From: Paraphysomonas bandaiensis
Taxonomy: Eukaryota; Chrysophyceae
Length of the DNA: 64,000 nt
Reading direction: 5' to 3'
Assembly (NCBI GenBank): GCA_965644295.1
Contig: CBFFRP010000435.1
Coordinates: 62,001-126,000 of the forward strand
Within the stretch, counting starts at the first letter, position 1; each line of letters opens with the position of its first letter. The translations under genes were made by a program, and so were the position numbers. Shown one piece after another: positions 22,680 through 34,539 of this stretch. The notes under the pieces are model-generated. The model was not told the origin of the DNA. It saw only the letters and a program-made list of their open reading frames with translations, and ran no database searches.

Positions 22680-23190
22680 GTGAGATAGATGGTATAGAGT
22701 GTATAGTGGATAGTGGTGTATTGTGGAATGGTATCTGGGTGTGATAGTATATGGGTGTATAGTGAAATGGTACAGTAGCATATAGTGGGATGGTATCTGG
22801 ATGTATAGTGAAATGGTATAGTGGTATCATATAGTGAGATGGTATAGTGATGTATAGTGGGATGGTATATGGGTGTATAGTGAGATAGTATATGGTATAT
22901 GGGTGTATAGTGAGATGGTATAGTGGTATAATATAGTGAGATTGTATAGTGGTATAATATAGTGAGATGGTATAGTGATGTATAGTTAGATAGTATAGTG
23001 GTATATAGTGGGATGGTATCTGGGTGTATAGTGAGATAGTACATGGGTCTAAAGTGAGATAGATGGTATATTGGTATATAGTGAGATAGATGGTATAGTG
23101 GTGTATAGTGGAATGGTATCTAGGTGTATAGTGAGATGGTATAGTGGTATATAGTGAGATGGTATAGTGGTATATAGTGCGATATGATAT
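22680..23190. repeat. Minisatellite of TATAGTG-rich units
   Basis: About 500 bp made of imperfect units such as GTATAGTGAGATGGTATAGTG and GGTGTATAGTGGGATGGTAT. The units alternate in length, so the array looks like a mixed, slippage-expanded tract. On the minus strand it translates into Tyr/Thr/His/Ile-rich nonsense ORFs. Confidence 0.85.
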
Positions 23191-23199
23191 GGTCGGGGA

Positions 23200-23945
23200 T
23201 TTCGACGCACGTGAGGACTGCATCAGCATATTATGTATCACTTCCATGAGTCCCTGACACCTCAAGATCTGCGCAACCTTGAAGCAGCTCATGATCCAAG
23301 ATCGAAGTCGATGATATATTACCCTACACAAAGGACCCCCTAGGCTACTCTCGCGACCGCAATGGAAACGCCCAAGGGTGCTACGATTACTAGGAGTCCG
23401 CAGGCGACCCGAGACTGGCCACCGCGCACCGTACACACGAACCCCACCACTCATACACACAGGAACATATCACCGTCCCGCATGAAACCTTCAAGCCCTC
23501 GACAACGACGCCGTCTCCGGCAACTCTACCTATGCCTGAGGCCCAAACGGTGCACTGAGACAACGCCACATTCCACCTCACCACCCACCTCTCAGCTCAC
23601 ACATCTAGCACTCGGTACACTCAGGACCTTAATACAGAACCCTGTACCTTAGAGCCTGGTGGAACCTCATCCCAAGGGGAGACCCCCTGATAACACGCGC
23701 CAGTGAGTCCTAAGACACACGACCATGGCGAAACTCGCAATCAACATCAAGAACGGAAGTGGTCGCACCTTGGTGCTTGCGGCGACTCACAAGCAGCTTC
23801 TGTAGCGCTAAATAGTGGGATAATAGAATTTGTACTGATTAGTTATGGGTAGAGGTCTAAATAATAGTAGAGCATTCAACTAGCCACTACATTGGTACGG
23901 GTTTTTAACGCCTATTGCTAAATAATAAGACTTTCAATATATCTA
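23200..23945 (+). mobile_element. 5'-truncated non-LTR retrotransposon copy
   Basis: Matches 1530-2260 over most of its length. It begins near CATGAGTCCCTGACACCTCA and passes through a GCGACCC…CCACTCATACACACAGG tract. It ends with CACCTTGGTGCTTGCGGCGA, then ATTGCTAAATAATAAGACTT and TCAATAT. It adjoins the minisatellite at its 5' side. Frames are broken and no protein is predicted. Confidence 0.75.
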
Positions 23946-24040
23946 GCATATCATGTAACAAGTACTTTGAACATCAATTATTACATTGAGGAGGCGAATC
24001 ACTCTTATCATCAATAGTAAAGAGACAATACGTCTGCAAG

Positions 24041-26156
24041 TTATTCGCCTGTCTTACTAGTATCAAGGCTCTTTTTGGAACACAAATAGTTAATTTTTGC
24101 CACAATCTCAGCGCAAGCTTGAGTTGAGTCACAAAAATATTCAATGTCGTATATTTCTCCTTCATCACTATATGTTATGCGGAACGCCCTTGAGTCTTCC
24201 TCCAATGGCTCCACGCGCCTAATGGTAGATATGTCTCTCTGCGCTCGATGAACAGAAGACGAAGTCCGTGACGAACTATCGCGCCTCGCGTTATATATTT
24301 TATGCCCATCAACCCCCAGAACACGCTTTTGCATTCGTCCAAATTTATTTTTCTTGACAACATTCCACTCCTGGTAGACCGCAGCAGTCACATCTGCGCG
24401 CTTGTCATAGAGCACAAAAAGACAGCAAGAAGGGCTCTACCTGTGTACATGATACCGATATCACTGGAAGAGAGGCGTTCGTCACGTGAGTGTACTGCGT
24501 TAGACACGCTCGTCGAGATTGGAACCTTTGGAGAATCTGCAAATACCCTATATACAGAAAAAAAGTCACATTAATACGAGGAAAAATAGCAATACTTTTT
24601 TTGGAGCTCCAGTTCCCGAATTCCCAGGCTAAGAATAGGTAAATTCGGATCGATATTCGGTGAAGTTAACTACACAGGAAAGAAATAATCACTACTTAAG
24701 CAGCGAACTTCGTGCTTTGTTACCTTTAGTCGATGCTGATCTTCCGCAGACATTGTGAAGACATAAGTCTCTGTGAACAGCCTGCATACATAGTAAACTC
24801 CAATAGTACCAATGTTTTTGCATCATGCACGCAGCAGTACCTCAGTCTATGCTTTTTCGCAATCATGGGTAAGATATCTCGAGCAGTGGTAGAATCATCC
24901 AACCTCAGCTTCACATGTCCTGCATTTGGCAGAGTCACCATCACCATGTTCACCTGTGACTAAATATGAGCGCCTTATAGTAAAACCAAGCTGTAGCTGA
25001 TGGGAATCGCACTAGCAACGCATAATTGAGATAAACTATATATTTCACTACCGGCAGAACATCCTTTGTTGGGGTGACAGGAGGAGCATTGCTTGTTGAA
25101 GGGGGAACTGGTACACCACTCTTCTGACAGAGGCAGTACTCTGTGACGTTGCCAAACTGCTTCAACATCCTCTGTCTGTCTAGAGCTGGGAAATCCTCAT
25201 CAGGTTCACCGTCACCTGCATCAATGTATTTACCCCCATGACACCAATACACAGATGTCATACAGCACGGCCACCTTCATGTAATCGTAACTCGTAACAC
25301 TCCGGAGCATGATGGTGTAATGTTCCTGGAAATAAACTGCTTTGGTGAGTCCTTAAAGTGGCTTTTATAACCTCCAAGACAGTATCATTAGGGTTCACAT
25401 GCACTTTCATGGGCTCCCTGAAAGACCGCGTTTGAGTGAAACATCAAATTCATGGGCAGTACAAGTCTCGAAATACAACATACCACAGACTTATAGCACA
25501 CAAACAATAAATACCTGTTGGGAAGGTAAATTGTTAATGGAACACCATCGCGTCTGGATGCGACAGGTGTAGGCGGGCCTGCGACACCAGATCCCAAAAG
25601 CTGAGACAGGGCAGAACGTGGTTTTGTGCTGGTTGTGGTGGGAAGTGGGAGAGGTCTGTTTAAGTATTCATATACACATTAATACAATAAAGCCATACGT
25701 CACCGGAACTCACTTAAACAATTCTTCCGCCAGCTGACGAGGTTTGTATATTGGATTTTTTTGGAAACTTGTTTCCTGTGTGCAATGAATAAGCACAAAA
25801 CATTTATTGTCAGGTGCTCACCACTTCAGAATTAATATCCTTATTATCGTCCGTTGAGCGCTGCTCATATAAAGATGTTACAACATAAAATTCATTAACA
25901 CTCTTACCTTCTGGTCTTCATGAATTGTGGATTCCAGTTCGAAAGTACCGCTGAGTTCAATCTCAGGGGGGGAAGACGAGAAGAGCTTGTCTACCTCTGC
26001 GTCCTGCTTTAGTGATGAGGAAACCCGTACTTAATATCTAGACAAAGATATCACCTGTATGTCACGGAATCTACCACTGGGTTTGCCACGTTGTTGGGGG
26101 TCAGAGCGTATCAAAGATATAACCTCGTTGAGGGCCGTAATATCTTCAAAAAGCAT
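24041..26156 (-). CDS. SIN1: TORC2 subunit SIN1/AVO1 homologue
   Basis: A minus-strand multi-exon gene with three SIN1 domains in the right order. The N-terminal exon starts at 26156 (MLFEDITALNEVISLIRSD). CRIM-domain exons lie at about 25150-25800, with MKVHVNPNDTVLEVIKATLR, YELRLHEG and, across an intron, DGEPDEDFPALDR. The Raf-like Ras-binding domain is at about 24726-24957 (VKLRLDDSTTARDILPMIAKK, then a 60-nt intron, then YVFTMSAEDQHRL). The PH domain is in the last exon, 24393-24041 (EWNVVKKNKFGRMQKRVLGVDG…AEIVAKIN). The intron before it is 24394-24440, 47 nt. In TORC2, CRIM recruits AGC-kinase substrates and the PH domain binds phosphoinositides at the plasma membrane. Exact middle-exon junctions are not all resolved. 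Divergent from the MIT gene. Confidence 0.85.
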
Positions 26157-26319
26157 GGCTACACTCGAAGAAAGACGCGCCTTGTCAACGGGATGGCTAT
26201 GATTTTAGATAGTAGCTTGATATCTGCATCGCAGGAGTTATCCTACAATCCGAAATCGTAGCTACTCTCGCAATGAAGCTGCCTCTATTTCGAGTGTAAA
26301 AAAAAGTAGAAAATAAAAA

Positions 26320-26394
26320 AAATCCGAAGAAGTATGAAAATTAAAACCTCAATTTTTTGGAGTTGTGGAAATTATTTTTCATACTTCGGATAGT
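26320..26394. repeat. Short hairpin
   Basis: ATCCGAAGAAGTATGAAAA on the left pairs with TTTTTCATACTTCGGAT on the right (one 3-nt GAA duplication in the left arm), around a loop of about 35 nt. Confidence 0.6.
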
Positions 26395-26424
26395 TTCGAT
26401 TCAGCTCCCTCGCAAGATCTCATA

Positions 26425-26970
26425 GCAAACGAGTGTACTTATTTTTCCAGTGAGGCCGTTCCTTACGGAGGGTAAAAATAAAAAATGAAATTTTTTTTCT
26501 TTCGCATTCTCAACACACCGTACCTTACGGTTGGTCAAAAAAAAAGATAACATGACATGATGAAAACACCCATTTCTATAGGAGAAACTCTCAAAACCCT
26601 GTATTTTGTAAAGAAAAGGGGGTTTCATGCCATATATATTGAAAAGTTATATGTAGATATATTGGATGCATTATGCTGGTTCAAGGACACCGTTTGAATC
26701 ACAACAAGCGCTCAGCCTACTCGACATAGGCTTGGTAAAACTCGTGATAACAATATTATGACTCGAGGTTCCTAATATAGGCCGCAATATTATTTCTTAC
26801 CATACCATGTATGTTGGAAAGAAATGAAATCATTTCTTACCATGATCCAAAATATTTTTTTTTTTGACCACCGTAAGGAACGGGAAGAGCAAAAAAAAAA
26901 AATTTCATTTTTTATTTTTACCCACCGTATGGAGAGAAGGCCCATTGACAAGAAGCACACTCTGATATGC
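26425..26970. repeat. Long inverted-repeat element (foldback)
   Basis: Arms of about 110-130 bp: left around 26425-26560, right around 26840-26970. Paired landmarks include CGTTCCTTACGG…GGGTAAAAATAAAAAATGAAA on the left and TTTCATTTTTTATTTTTACCC…CCGTAAGGAACG on the right. The spacer is about 290 bp without an ORF. Confidence 0.6.
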
Positions 26971-27171
26971 CAAACTAATTTCATAAAGTTACTTCGAATT
27001 CGTTATAAATTCATCATGGAGGTAGGCTAACTTGTATAAAAAAACTCAGAGGAGGTGATCACAAATATATCTGGCGTCATTCTGTGCATCAAAAGTAATT
27101 GTACTACTGCATTTCCCCTCTAGGTAGAAAGCTAGTGTATTATTTCCCGTACTTGACAGAGCAAATAGCTG

Positions 27172-28706
27172 ATGTCTATGTCTCAAGCTCAAGCAGAAAT
27201 TAAAAGTTTACTACTCAAAGCTCGTGATCTTGCTGCAGTCGCGTGTCATTATGATGAAGACGGGGAACTAGTGAAAGCTTCTCAGAGTTATGACGAATCT
27301 ATCATTTATATCGATGAAGTTTTGGGTAAAATACCAAGCAGTTGCGATGCATGGCAGCTCCTGATGATATATAGGGAGAAATACAATACTAGAATGGCAA
27401 GATTATTTTTTATTCAGAAGTATAATTAATATATTTATAGGAAAAAATTAGATATATTGAAATGTCACAGAGAGATACAAGTGGTATGTCCCCACCAAAA
27501 TTAAAGCGCCGAATGAGCAAAGTTCCTTTCAATGATAAGCTTAGCCCGATTGAGTTGAAGGCACCACCTAGAGAAGATCCTCCGCAATCTCTTCTCCGCC
27601 GCCCGTATTGGTTACTGCGCGTTCTTGGCAGGGTTATAGAAAAGGGTGGCTACATATCTAGTCGTGTATATGTACCAAAGCTTGTTTGGTCGCAGTTCGG
27701 AGTCAAATTCAGTGGTCTTGGCGTCAAAACTGCGGCCTTTGAGAACTTGGCCATATACACCACCGCACATATCCGGGCCAACGAGCTCCCTATGGACGCG
27801 ACAACAACCAGAGTAGCCCTGTATGCCCTCAAGCGGTTCCGCCACGAGCTGGTAGGAATCCAAAATAATCTCGCGAAGCCGCTGCCATACATAAAGGAGG
27901 TTTCACTTAACGAAGCGCCGTCACCACCGCCGTCGTCAAATGTACGTTAGTCATAGTGATGCCATTCCTTTAAATATCTGATTACGTACAGGTGGGGCGA
28001 CTATCGAGTATGGTCACCTCTTTGGGAAAAAATGTCGTCAAGTACGCGGAGGTTGGGTATCAACGCATGACCTCACTTCCAGTTCGCATGGGAGATGATG
28101 AGCTTACTAGGTTTGCCCAGCTCGCTGCACACTTATGCGATCAGTGCCAAGTACTGCTTTTTTGACCTGTTTGATGTACTGAAGCTCACTATATGCACAG
28201 ATTCTTGATGGGTGGACGAATTATGTGGAGGACGAGTTGGAGGCATTGCAATCTTCCAGAGGTTGTTCTGCTACTGTTTCTATTCCTACCTCATCCAATT
28301 CCCTTGGTAACTATGTGTTTGAAACTACCGCTCACATCAACTGTATAACGGTCTTCTGTAGATACGTTGCGACCAAAGGAGACGCAACCAAGTGCTGACT
28401 TTCCCCCAGCGCCGCCGCCATCTCCTGCTGGCTATGAGGCCCATACACATGACAGTCCACATTCGGATGCACATAGACTTTCTGCTATGCAGGTATGTAG
28501 CTTTTGTTTCTCACAGTTGAATGTTTTTGATACTTCAGTGGTAGGAGCTGTATGTGGAGCTGACTGCAGTTTCAGTTTTCTTTAAAGAAGTCATTTGTGA
28601 GATTCTATTGCGCGACAACGAGTACTTACTGGACAGGTATATGCGAAAAATGCGCAAGAGTTTCAGTAGAATGTATTGGGACGATGAGGCTGGTGATGAT
28701 AAGTAG
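27172..28706 (+). CDS. MIT-domain protein with conserved C-terminal domain of unknown role
   Basis: Six exons: 27172-27396, 27441-27941, 27992-28150, 28201-28306, 28362-28492 and 28545-28706; 427 aa, frame kept. Residues about 1-85 form an MIT three-helix bundle (LLLKARDLAAVACHYDEDGE…SYDESIIYI…YREKYNTRMEKIRYIE). MIT domains bind ESCRT-III tails. The middle (RRPYWLLRVLGRVIEKGGYI…YVPKLVWSQFGVK) looks like a conserved domain found beside MIT in other eukaryotes, though I cannot name it. A Pro-rich linker and a final helical block with an acidic end follow. Intron 1 (27397-27440) begins GCAAGA, so it is GC-AG; splicing there reconstitutes the third MIT helix exactly. The other introns are GT-AG, 50-55 nt. 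Confidence 0.8.
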
Positions 28707-29052
28707 TTTCTGATCTGCTATAGGGTTGCGATTAGTGAAGAACTTGACTTGTATTTCATTCTCTATTGACTGTACCTCGTATCAATAATGGTTGATTAAT
28801 AAATTGTACGTTTTTTACTACACATATTAATTACTTATCATGGACACACAATATACGAAGAAGTATACTGTGTGCAAAGCATTGTTTAGAAAGTAGACAT
28901 ATTATACATCAGCGTAATGTGAATCTACTTTGGGAACTTTCATGAATTTCTTATTGTAAATATATATTTTGGCGCAAACTGAACATTGTTTGTTTCGACA
29001 TGGTTGTAATGATTTTTTATCGTACAATATTGATGTACCTATGGGTAAGAGA
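28707..29052. other. Spacer, no gene seen
   Basis: AT-rich 3' flank of the MIT gene. Nothing recognised. Confidence 0.4.
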
Positions 29053-29325
29053 AATATTACATTCAACCTAGTCAAATTGGTGGAATTAACTTGTCACACT
29101 ATTTTGGTGTAAAGAATACGTAATACCTAGGCAAAGTAATAAAAGACTCAACCTGGTATATTTTTATACCAAACCTAGTCGTTTTTATATCCAGTGATTA
29201 CACATTGTGACTGTCTAAGATACCTACTCACACCACAAAACATAATAATGGCTTACAGAGCATCAAAATTAATTAATTAACAATTAATTTATATCTACAT
29301 ATATATCTACTTAACATCTAACACA
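29053..29325 (+). repeat. Interspersed repeat, copy 1 (partner at 47758-48028)
   Basis: Shares with 47758-48028, in order: TTCAACCTAGTCAAATTGGT, TCACACTATTTTGGTG, ACCTAGTCGTT, TGTGACTGTCTAA, CTCACACCAC and CTTACAGAGCATCAAAA, then a TATATACATATCTACTTAACA end. Both copies are about 270 bp, in the same orientation and without an ORF. The repeated TCAACCTAGTC/GACTCAACC motifs suggest internal subrepeats. Confidence 0.7.
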
Positions 29326-29339
29326 GTGTATGTCCATTT

Positions 29340-29626
29340 TACCAAGTAGTAAACGACATAATATTAACGCTATGATATGTGCTTGTGCGTCACAGCAAGC
29401 ACCAAGGTGCAACCACCTCCGCTCTATCACTCAAAGCAAACACAGTGAGAAAGCAGAATGACGATATAGCTGACATATGCTGACTTCAGGATTGTTGAGT
29501 CCATAAGGTGGGCCCATTCCCAGATGCCTGTTTATTCGTCAAGGCTCAAAGACAAAAGACGTCTACACAAGTGACACTAATTAGTACCATACTAACATTT
29601 GGCTATGAGTGGGCAGAAAATTATCT
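29340..29626 (-). repeat. Non-LTR element tail, minus-strand copy
   Basis: On the minus strand it carries GGTTGCACCTTGGTGCTTGC, then GACGCACAAG, the family's tail signature. Its upstream part (29505-29626) is an inverted near-identical copy of 30901-31018 (landmark GGGCCCATTCCCAGATGCCT). Confidence 0.65.
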
Positions 29627-30900
29627 GCTGCCTATATGTGCGGCTCACGTTAGCTCCCGGAGAAATATCTCCGGCACTTATCCCCCAGAACACCACGAAA
29701 TGTGCGAACCTGACTTGTTGAGGGAAATTATTGCCGATTAATTGCCGTTAAATTCTATTTCTTTTCGAATTGCTTTCTGATCCAAAAGATACCGTTTTGC
29801 ACACAGACAGAGACATCAACATTTCAGATTATCTAGGCGTTATTTGCTTGTAAATATATTCGTCATAACAATCTTAGCATTGCTAAAAGTCTCACAAATA
29901 TTGGTAGTGCTATACAAACGCTTTATACAACGATATCGTTTTGGCAGTTATCGCTTTCTTGAGCTTTTTCGGTTGTCTTTAAGTAAATGAATGGCTCGTA
30001 TTTCTCACCATCCTCGTTTTCTTCATCAAATTCACCTTCGTCTGCAGTACATCATTTATAATAAGTAGCTATACCATTTAAAATGATATTTAAGCCAATT
30101 TATATGCAGTAATAGCCAAGAAAAATATTTGCTATTATTATTTTTTTTAATCAATTAATTTACGCTATAGTATGTCTGCTTTGGAAGTGTGAGAGAGTGA
30201 GAAATGGTAGTGTAACGCCTTGGCGTTAACTGTTCTTCCTGGGCATGTGATTGCTAGCTGTGGTTGGGAGCAAGCTGTACTTGATGGGCTACATGCTAGG
30301 ATGAGTGAGACCTCTTGCTGGTGATATATATTGTGTATATTATTATATGTATGCTTGCATGTACACTACACTATGCCTTGCATTGCATGTCATCATTGTA
30401 TTGATATTGCATTGTATGTACTTACGCTTATTACTATATCACCCACATCACTCACACTACACACATATATGACATACATTATACACCTTATCCATTATTG
30501 CATACGACACACACTATACACATATAACACTCTATGCTGTGTTGGTATTAATTCTTCTCTAGCTGCAGATAGAAGGAGTTAGATATCAATATAGTGTATT
30601 CTTCATATTCATCCATGCCTTCTGCTATCTCTATATGTATGTGTATTACCATCTATATCCATCATCACACTCTTATCACTTGCATACTGTATGGCATATT
30701 CTACTCGTGCTTGTATAAGATACAAGTCTTGTCATAAGCATGATCTACATGTATACATGACATGAATACAACGTATGTATGGTATATGTACACATCGTAT
30801 CACCTGAGGGTCCATTCATCTTGTTATGAGGCCATTGGTACTCTCTGTGTGGTCTTCATATTCCTGTGGAGTGCAGTGAAGTCTAACTTCTTGTATTCAG
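29627..30900. other. Segment between two inverted retroelement tails
   Basis: About 1.27 kb. The first part (to about 29740) has an open stretch ending in HHEMCEPDLLREIIAD with no family match. Then follows AT-rich DNA with a TTTTTTT tract near 30143 and a TACACTAC/CATTGTAT-rich tract at 30350-30500. A unit around 30185-30900 has weak LTR character (starts near TGTGAGAGAG), but no ends or duplication could be established. Confidence 0.3.
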
Positions 30901-31255
30901 ATAATTTTCTGCCCACTCATAGCCAAATGTTAGTATGGTACTAATTAGTGTCACTTGTGTAGACGTCTTTTGTCTTTGAACCTTGACGAATAAACAGGCA
31001 TCTGGGAATGGGCCCACCTCAAGGGCATCCGGGATATTGGGCTGCCTACTGAAGGCAAGCATTTGGGCTAGCTCACCTTACGGACAGAGAGCGAAAGTGG
31101 TTGCACCTTGGTGCTTGCGTTGACGCACAAGCAGCTTTCGTAGCGTTAAATAGTAGGATATGAGAATTTACACTAGTAAGTTAAATTGATTTGCTACACT
31201 AGTTCTGACTCTTACACGCCTATTGCTAATAATGAGACAGTCACTACTTACACAC
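30901..31255 (+). repeat. Non-LTR element tail, plus-strand copy
   Basis: Begins with the 118-bp segment shared in inverted orientation with 29505-29626. It then shows TTGCACCTTGGTGCTTGCGT at about 31100, GCTTTCGTAGCGTTAAATAG, and the end CCTATTGCTAATAATGAGAC near 31222. Confidence 0.7.
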
Positions 31256-31538
31256 ACCACAGCTCCAACAACAGTGTAAAATTCAACGAAATCGTTGATT
31301 GTATTAATGTTAAATATGCCATATTACACTGTTTTACACGGTACATGTACTATCGTAACCGAAAAAACAGGATACAATACTATTTATATACAGATGGCAT
31401 ATAACACACGCGAATGCCTTAGTCATTACTTATTCTACTGCGATCAGGTCAGATGTTCCTCTACGGTACACCATGCAATATGAACTGATCCTCTATATCT
31501 AAGAACCCTGTCAACTAAAGGGTGATAACTATAAGTGT

Positions 31539-33174
31539 TTAAGACCACTTTCCTTCCAGTGTCTCACCCACTCGCCGTAAAGCAGATATATAACGCCCAA
31601 TGAAACTCTTATCAACTGGCTTTTCAATGGCTAGAGACTCAGAAAATGCTTCGGGACCCTCTAAGTCAGGTGGGTTACTGGGTTTTATAACTATTGACAA
31701 TGTAGTTTTGCCACTCTCTGACGGTGCGCTTACATTTTCTCCGGCTAGCATCCCTCTAAAGGTGCTCTCCGAGGCATGTAGGTTGTGAACCGGACACGTA
31801 ACATGTGGGCCCGGAGATAGTGTAGCGGGAATGGGACGGCGAATGTCTACTAGTTTCGTAGATTCTGGAGATGCGCAATCTCTGATAACGTACCTTCTTT
31901 CGGGTGCCTGCGGAGAAACTATTCGCATGGCATTGAAGGCCCATCGACTTATATCTGCTTCTTTATCGCTATCCATCCTCACCAACCTCGGGCGCTTAAC
32001 TACAATACTGACTGCACTGGACGATGCGCTTCGTCCCTCTCGAGCTCGTCCCACAAGTGCCTGCAAACGAAAGTGGACCTGTGCATATTCTGGCCCAGTA
32101 ATAAACACTCTATAATCCAGTGCCTCTAGCAGTCTACTCTCCAGAGCATTCAATCGAGCCACCGATATGTTATTGCCTCCAACAGAGCAGATAGCACTGA
32201 AGTCCACATTGATCATACTGAAATCGTCCCATACCTTTGACGCGAGCATAAGTGCTGTCAAAAGTACAGCCTTCCAGTTAGCGATGGTGAGTCGCAATCC
32301 TCTCCCGTTATGTCCATGCAACGCGCGTTCAATGTAGACTAACATAATGAGCAGACACTCATGCTCGACCTGAGTGTTGGTGAATAGGTTGTGTAAAAAT
32401 GCGTACACTGTGCTAACTGAAAGAGAGGGTACCACACTCTGTCATAATAACCATGAGTGTAAGTAGTTTATCATCAATGATAGTTGTACTCACTGTGGTA
32501 ATTGCGGGTTCACTGGCAGGCGATACGCACAACTGGCGCGCAATTTGCACGACATCCACATTGGACCCCACTCCGCCGTCGAATATATTATACCTTGAAT
32601 CTGCTGTACCCTCTCCATTATCTTTACCCGTGCTATGAACATAGGAAACAATAATAGCACAAATGCACCGACAAAATGTCTCAGGACTATGGATAACATC
32701 GCTACCACGTTTGCGACTTTTCGGAGAACATGGCACGGCACTGAAAGGGAAGTCCGCATCACTGCGTCGCTTTTTCCATTCCATCTCTCTCAAACCGATA
32801 GCATCACCAAATGAGCTCTCGGATGGCCTCTTGCGAAGACTATCGCTGCGAATATTAGGAAAACAGTGCTGCAATGATGCAGTCCGTCGGCGACGTAAAT
32901 TATAGGGCTGTTTTTCAGGTGTATCGTCCCCATAATCTGTGAGCGATGAACTCCTGCGGATAGTAGGGGGTCTTTGCAGAGTGTTGGAGTCGGATGACAT
33001 GTACGGATCTTGTTTTAGCAGCTCTACGGCATAATCTGCGGCGGCATCAGACAGCGCAACTACAAGTGGAAAACACTCACCATCACAGCTAACACTCTGT
33101 CCATGGATGCTTTTCTGTCTCCAGTATTTTCCATTCTCACCTACTGTAGAGTGACTCTTCGATAGCTTCCTCAT
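31539..33174 (-). CDS. Cyclin-Y/PHO80-like cyclin
   Basis: Two exons, 33174-32490 and 32416-31539, with a 73-nt intron; 520 aa. The first 228 residues are Ser/Arg-rich and probably disordered, with several RSS and PSES-type potential phosphorylation sites. The single cyclin box begins at the exon junction (STVYAFLHNLFTNTQVEHECLL). It continues through LVYIERAL, NWKAVLLTALMLASKVWDDFS and LESRLLEALDYRVFITGPEYAQVHFRL, a layout like cyclin Y and the PCL/PHO80 class. The DALL…ASKVWDD region is the most diagnostic. Such cyclins activate CDK14/16- or PHO85-type kinases. The long C-terminal tail (about 180 residues) has no recognised motif. The donor used (GTACAA) was chosen because the stronger GTGAGT four bases upstream breaks frame. 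Confidence 0.8.
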
Positions 33175-33819
33175 GGCCTGTTGTAGCTATGGCACAAAGC
33201 AGTATGTTTCCAGTTTGTTGATGAGACAATTGCTGATTTGTAGATAAAGATAACATGCCCATATACACCACTGTATACCAACCATACCATACCTTACTTC
33301 AAACCTCCCGTTTGAGCATACAGCCATTTCATTGGGTGAGAGAAGTGAAAGTGGGGCATGGCCAGTCTAGAAGAAAAATTGTCCACATCTTTCAATGGAC
33401 AAGAACGGTTTGCGGGGCATAATTATGCATAACATGGTCTAGGGTAAAAAAATTGGGATTGATATTGTCAACATCAACAAAAAATTCAAGAAGAATGGCC
33501 GGAGCAAATAAAATCAATATCTAGATAGCCAGTTCACGTCAAAAGCCCGAACAACCGTAAGTCCAAAAATGTCGTTCTAACTCTCATATATATATCATTT
33601 CAGTGACATTGAAACTCAATTAAGACAACACTTGAATTGACGTTACACTTGAGACTTGTCATTCTGTGTCAATCATGGACCACTGGACACGAATATGCAA
33701 CCAGATTTTCATTTCATGCACTGCTTCTTTCATATCGTAGGTTTCATATATCGTTTCAATTCATCGAGTACCCCTCACATCCGGCACCATTGCTCAAAAT
33801 CCCTACATTGAATTTTAAC
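33175..33819. promoter_or_regulatory. Divergent spacer upstream of the cyclin and small gene
   Basis: About 645 bp between a minus-strand and a plus-strand gene. No specific element is identified. It includes A/T tracts around 33440-33490. Confidence 0.3.
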
Positions 33820-34135
33820 ATGAAGCCCACGAAAGGTTTGTATACAGATGGGCTCTCACATATATGAGTGCTGTGCAATTCCTACGACTTGTTTTTGTGT
33901 TCTCTCTCTGGCTCGTCTATGAGATTGCAAGAAACTTCGCGAAAAGTACCGACAAGACGCCATCGACAAGCTCCAGACGGCTAAATTTCCAAAAGCACAG
34001 TCGAAAGACAGTTATAGATCTGAAGTTGACCTTAATGCTATTCTCGATGAGTATGTTGTTCCGCGCCGCACCGTGAAGAGTACCGCAGATAAAAAACATA
34101 GTACGGAATTATGTTGTTTTTGTTTGGTAGTATAA
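33820..34135 (+). CDS. Small charged protein, two exons
   Basis: Exons 33820-33835 and 33924-34135 joined over an 88-nt intron give 75 aa beginning MKPTKDCKKLREKYRQDA. The unspliced frames show a different ORF from 33864, but the second-exon frame is clearly protein-like (KLREKYRQDAIDKLQ, SEVDLNAILDEYVVPRR). It is basic and helical in its first half and ends with a cysteine cluster (CCFC). I do not recognise a family. The model depends on a GTTTGT donor. Confidence 0.45.
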
Positions 34136-34379
34136 ACGTATAAACACTAATAACTATACGCCACTAACTAATTAATTTTTTGCGATGTATAATACGAATC
34201 GCAATCTGGTACTACTATCAAAGAATTTTATCTAACCACCGTCTGCTATCATGATAAAACAGCCTACAGCCTCGCTAGCTACAGCTAAAAACTCAAGAGA
34301 GCGGAGCTTACAGAAAGGAAAGTTGAGGAATAAAGCAGCTCAATTATTACGTTTACCATTCCAGAAAGTAATGAAAATG
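34136..34379. other. Spacer
   Basis: No feature recognised. Confidence 0.3.
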
Positions 34380-34481
34380 CATGTATTGCAGCTAAAATAA
34401 TAATCAATATATTGTGGCAAGCAAGAATTAAAAATTGCAATATATTGCAAACTAATATATTTTTGACTGGCCCTGTGTATT
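34380..34481 (+). repeat. hAT-type element right-end fragment
   Basis: Ends in TTGACTGGCCCTG, the right terminus of the elements at 39665-41240 and 48690-49707. It is preceded by the subterminal AATATATTGCAA motifs. No matching left end was found nearby. Confidence 0.55.
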
Positions 34482-34539
34482 CTGAAGTCAACTACAATTA
34501 TGTAGGTAGTACTAGCTAGTGATTGTGTGTGTTGTTAAG

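Larger units (their letters stand above)
26157..27171. promoter_or_regulatory. Divergent spacer with two inverted repeats
   Basis: About 1 kb between SIN1 and the MIT-domain gene. It carries a short hairpin (26320-26394) and a longer inverted-repeat pair (26425-26970). Both are extremely A/T-tract rich. Any promoter must lie around or within them. Confidence 0.35.

Noticed and set aside
22680-23190. Possible CRISPR array
   Set aside because: Units are contiguous and variable with no unique spacers, and the DNA is eukaryotic; this is a minisatellite.
22514-23460. Long minus-strand ORFs rich in Tyr, Thr, His and Ile
   Set aside because: They are translations of the TATAGTG minisatellite, periodic in DNA and without a start context or domain.
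30331-30582. ORF in a TACACTAC/CATTGTAT-rich tract
   Set aside because: Low-complexity sequence giving a Thr/His/Tyr/Ile-rich translation; likely repeat debris.
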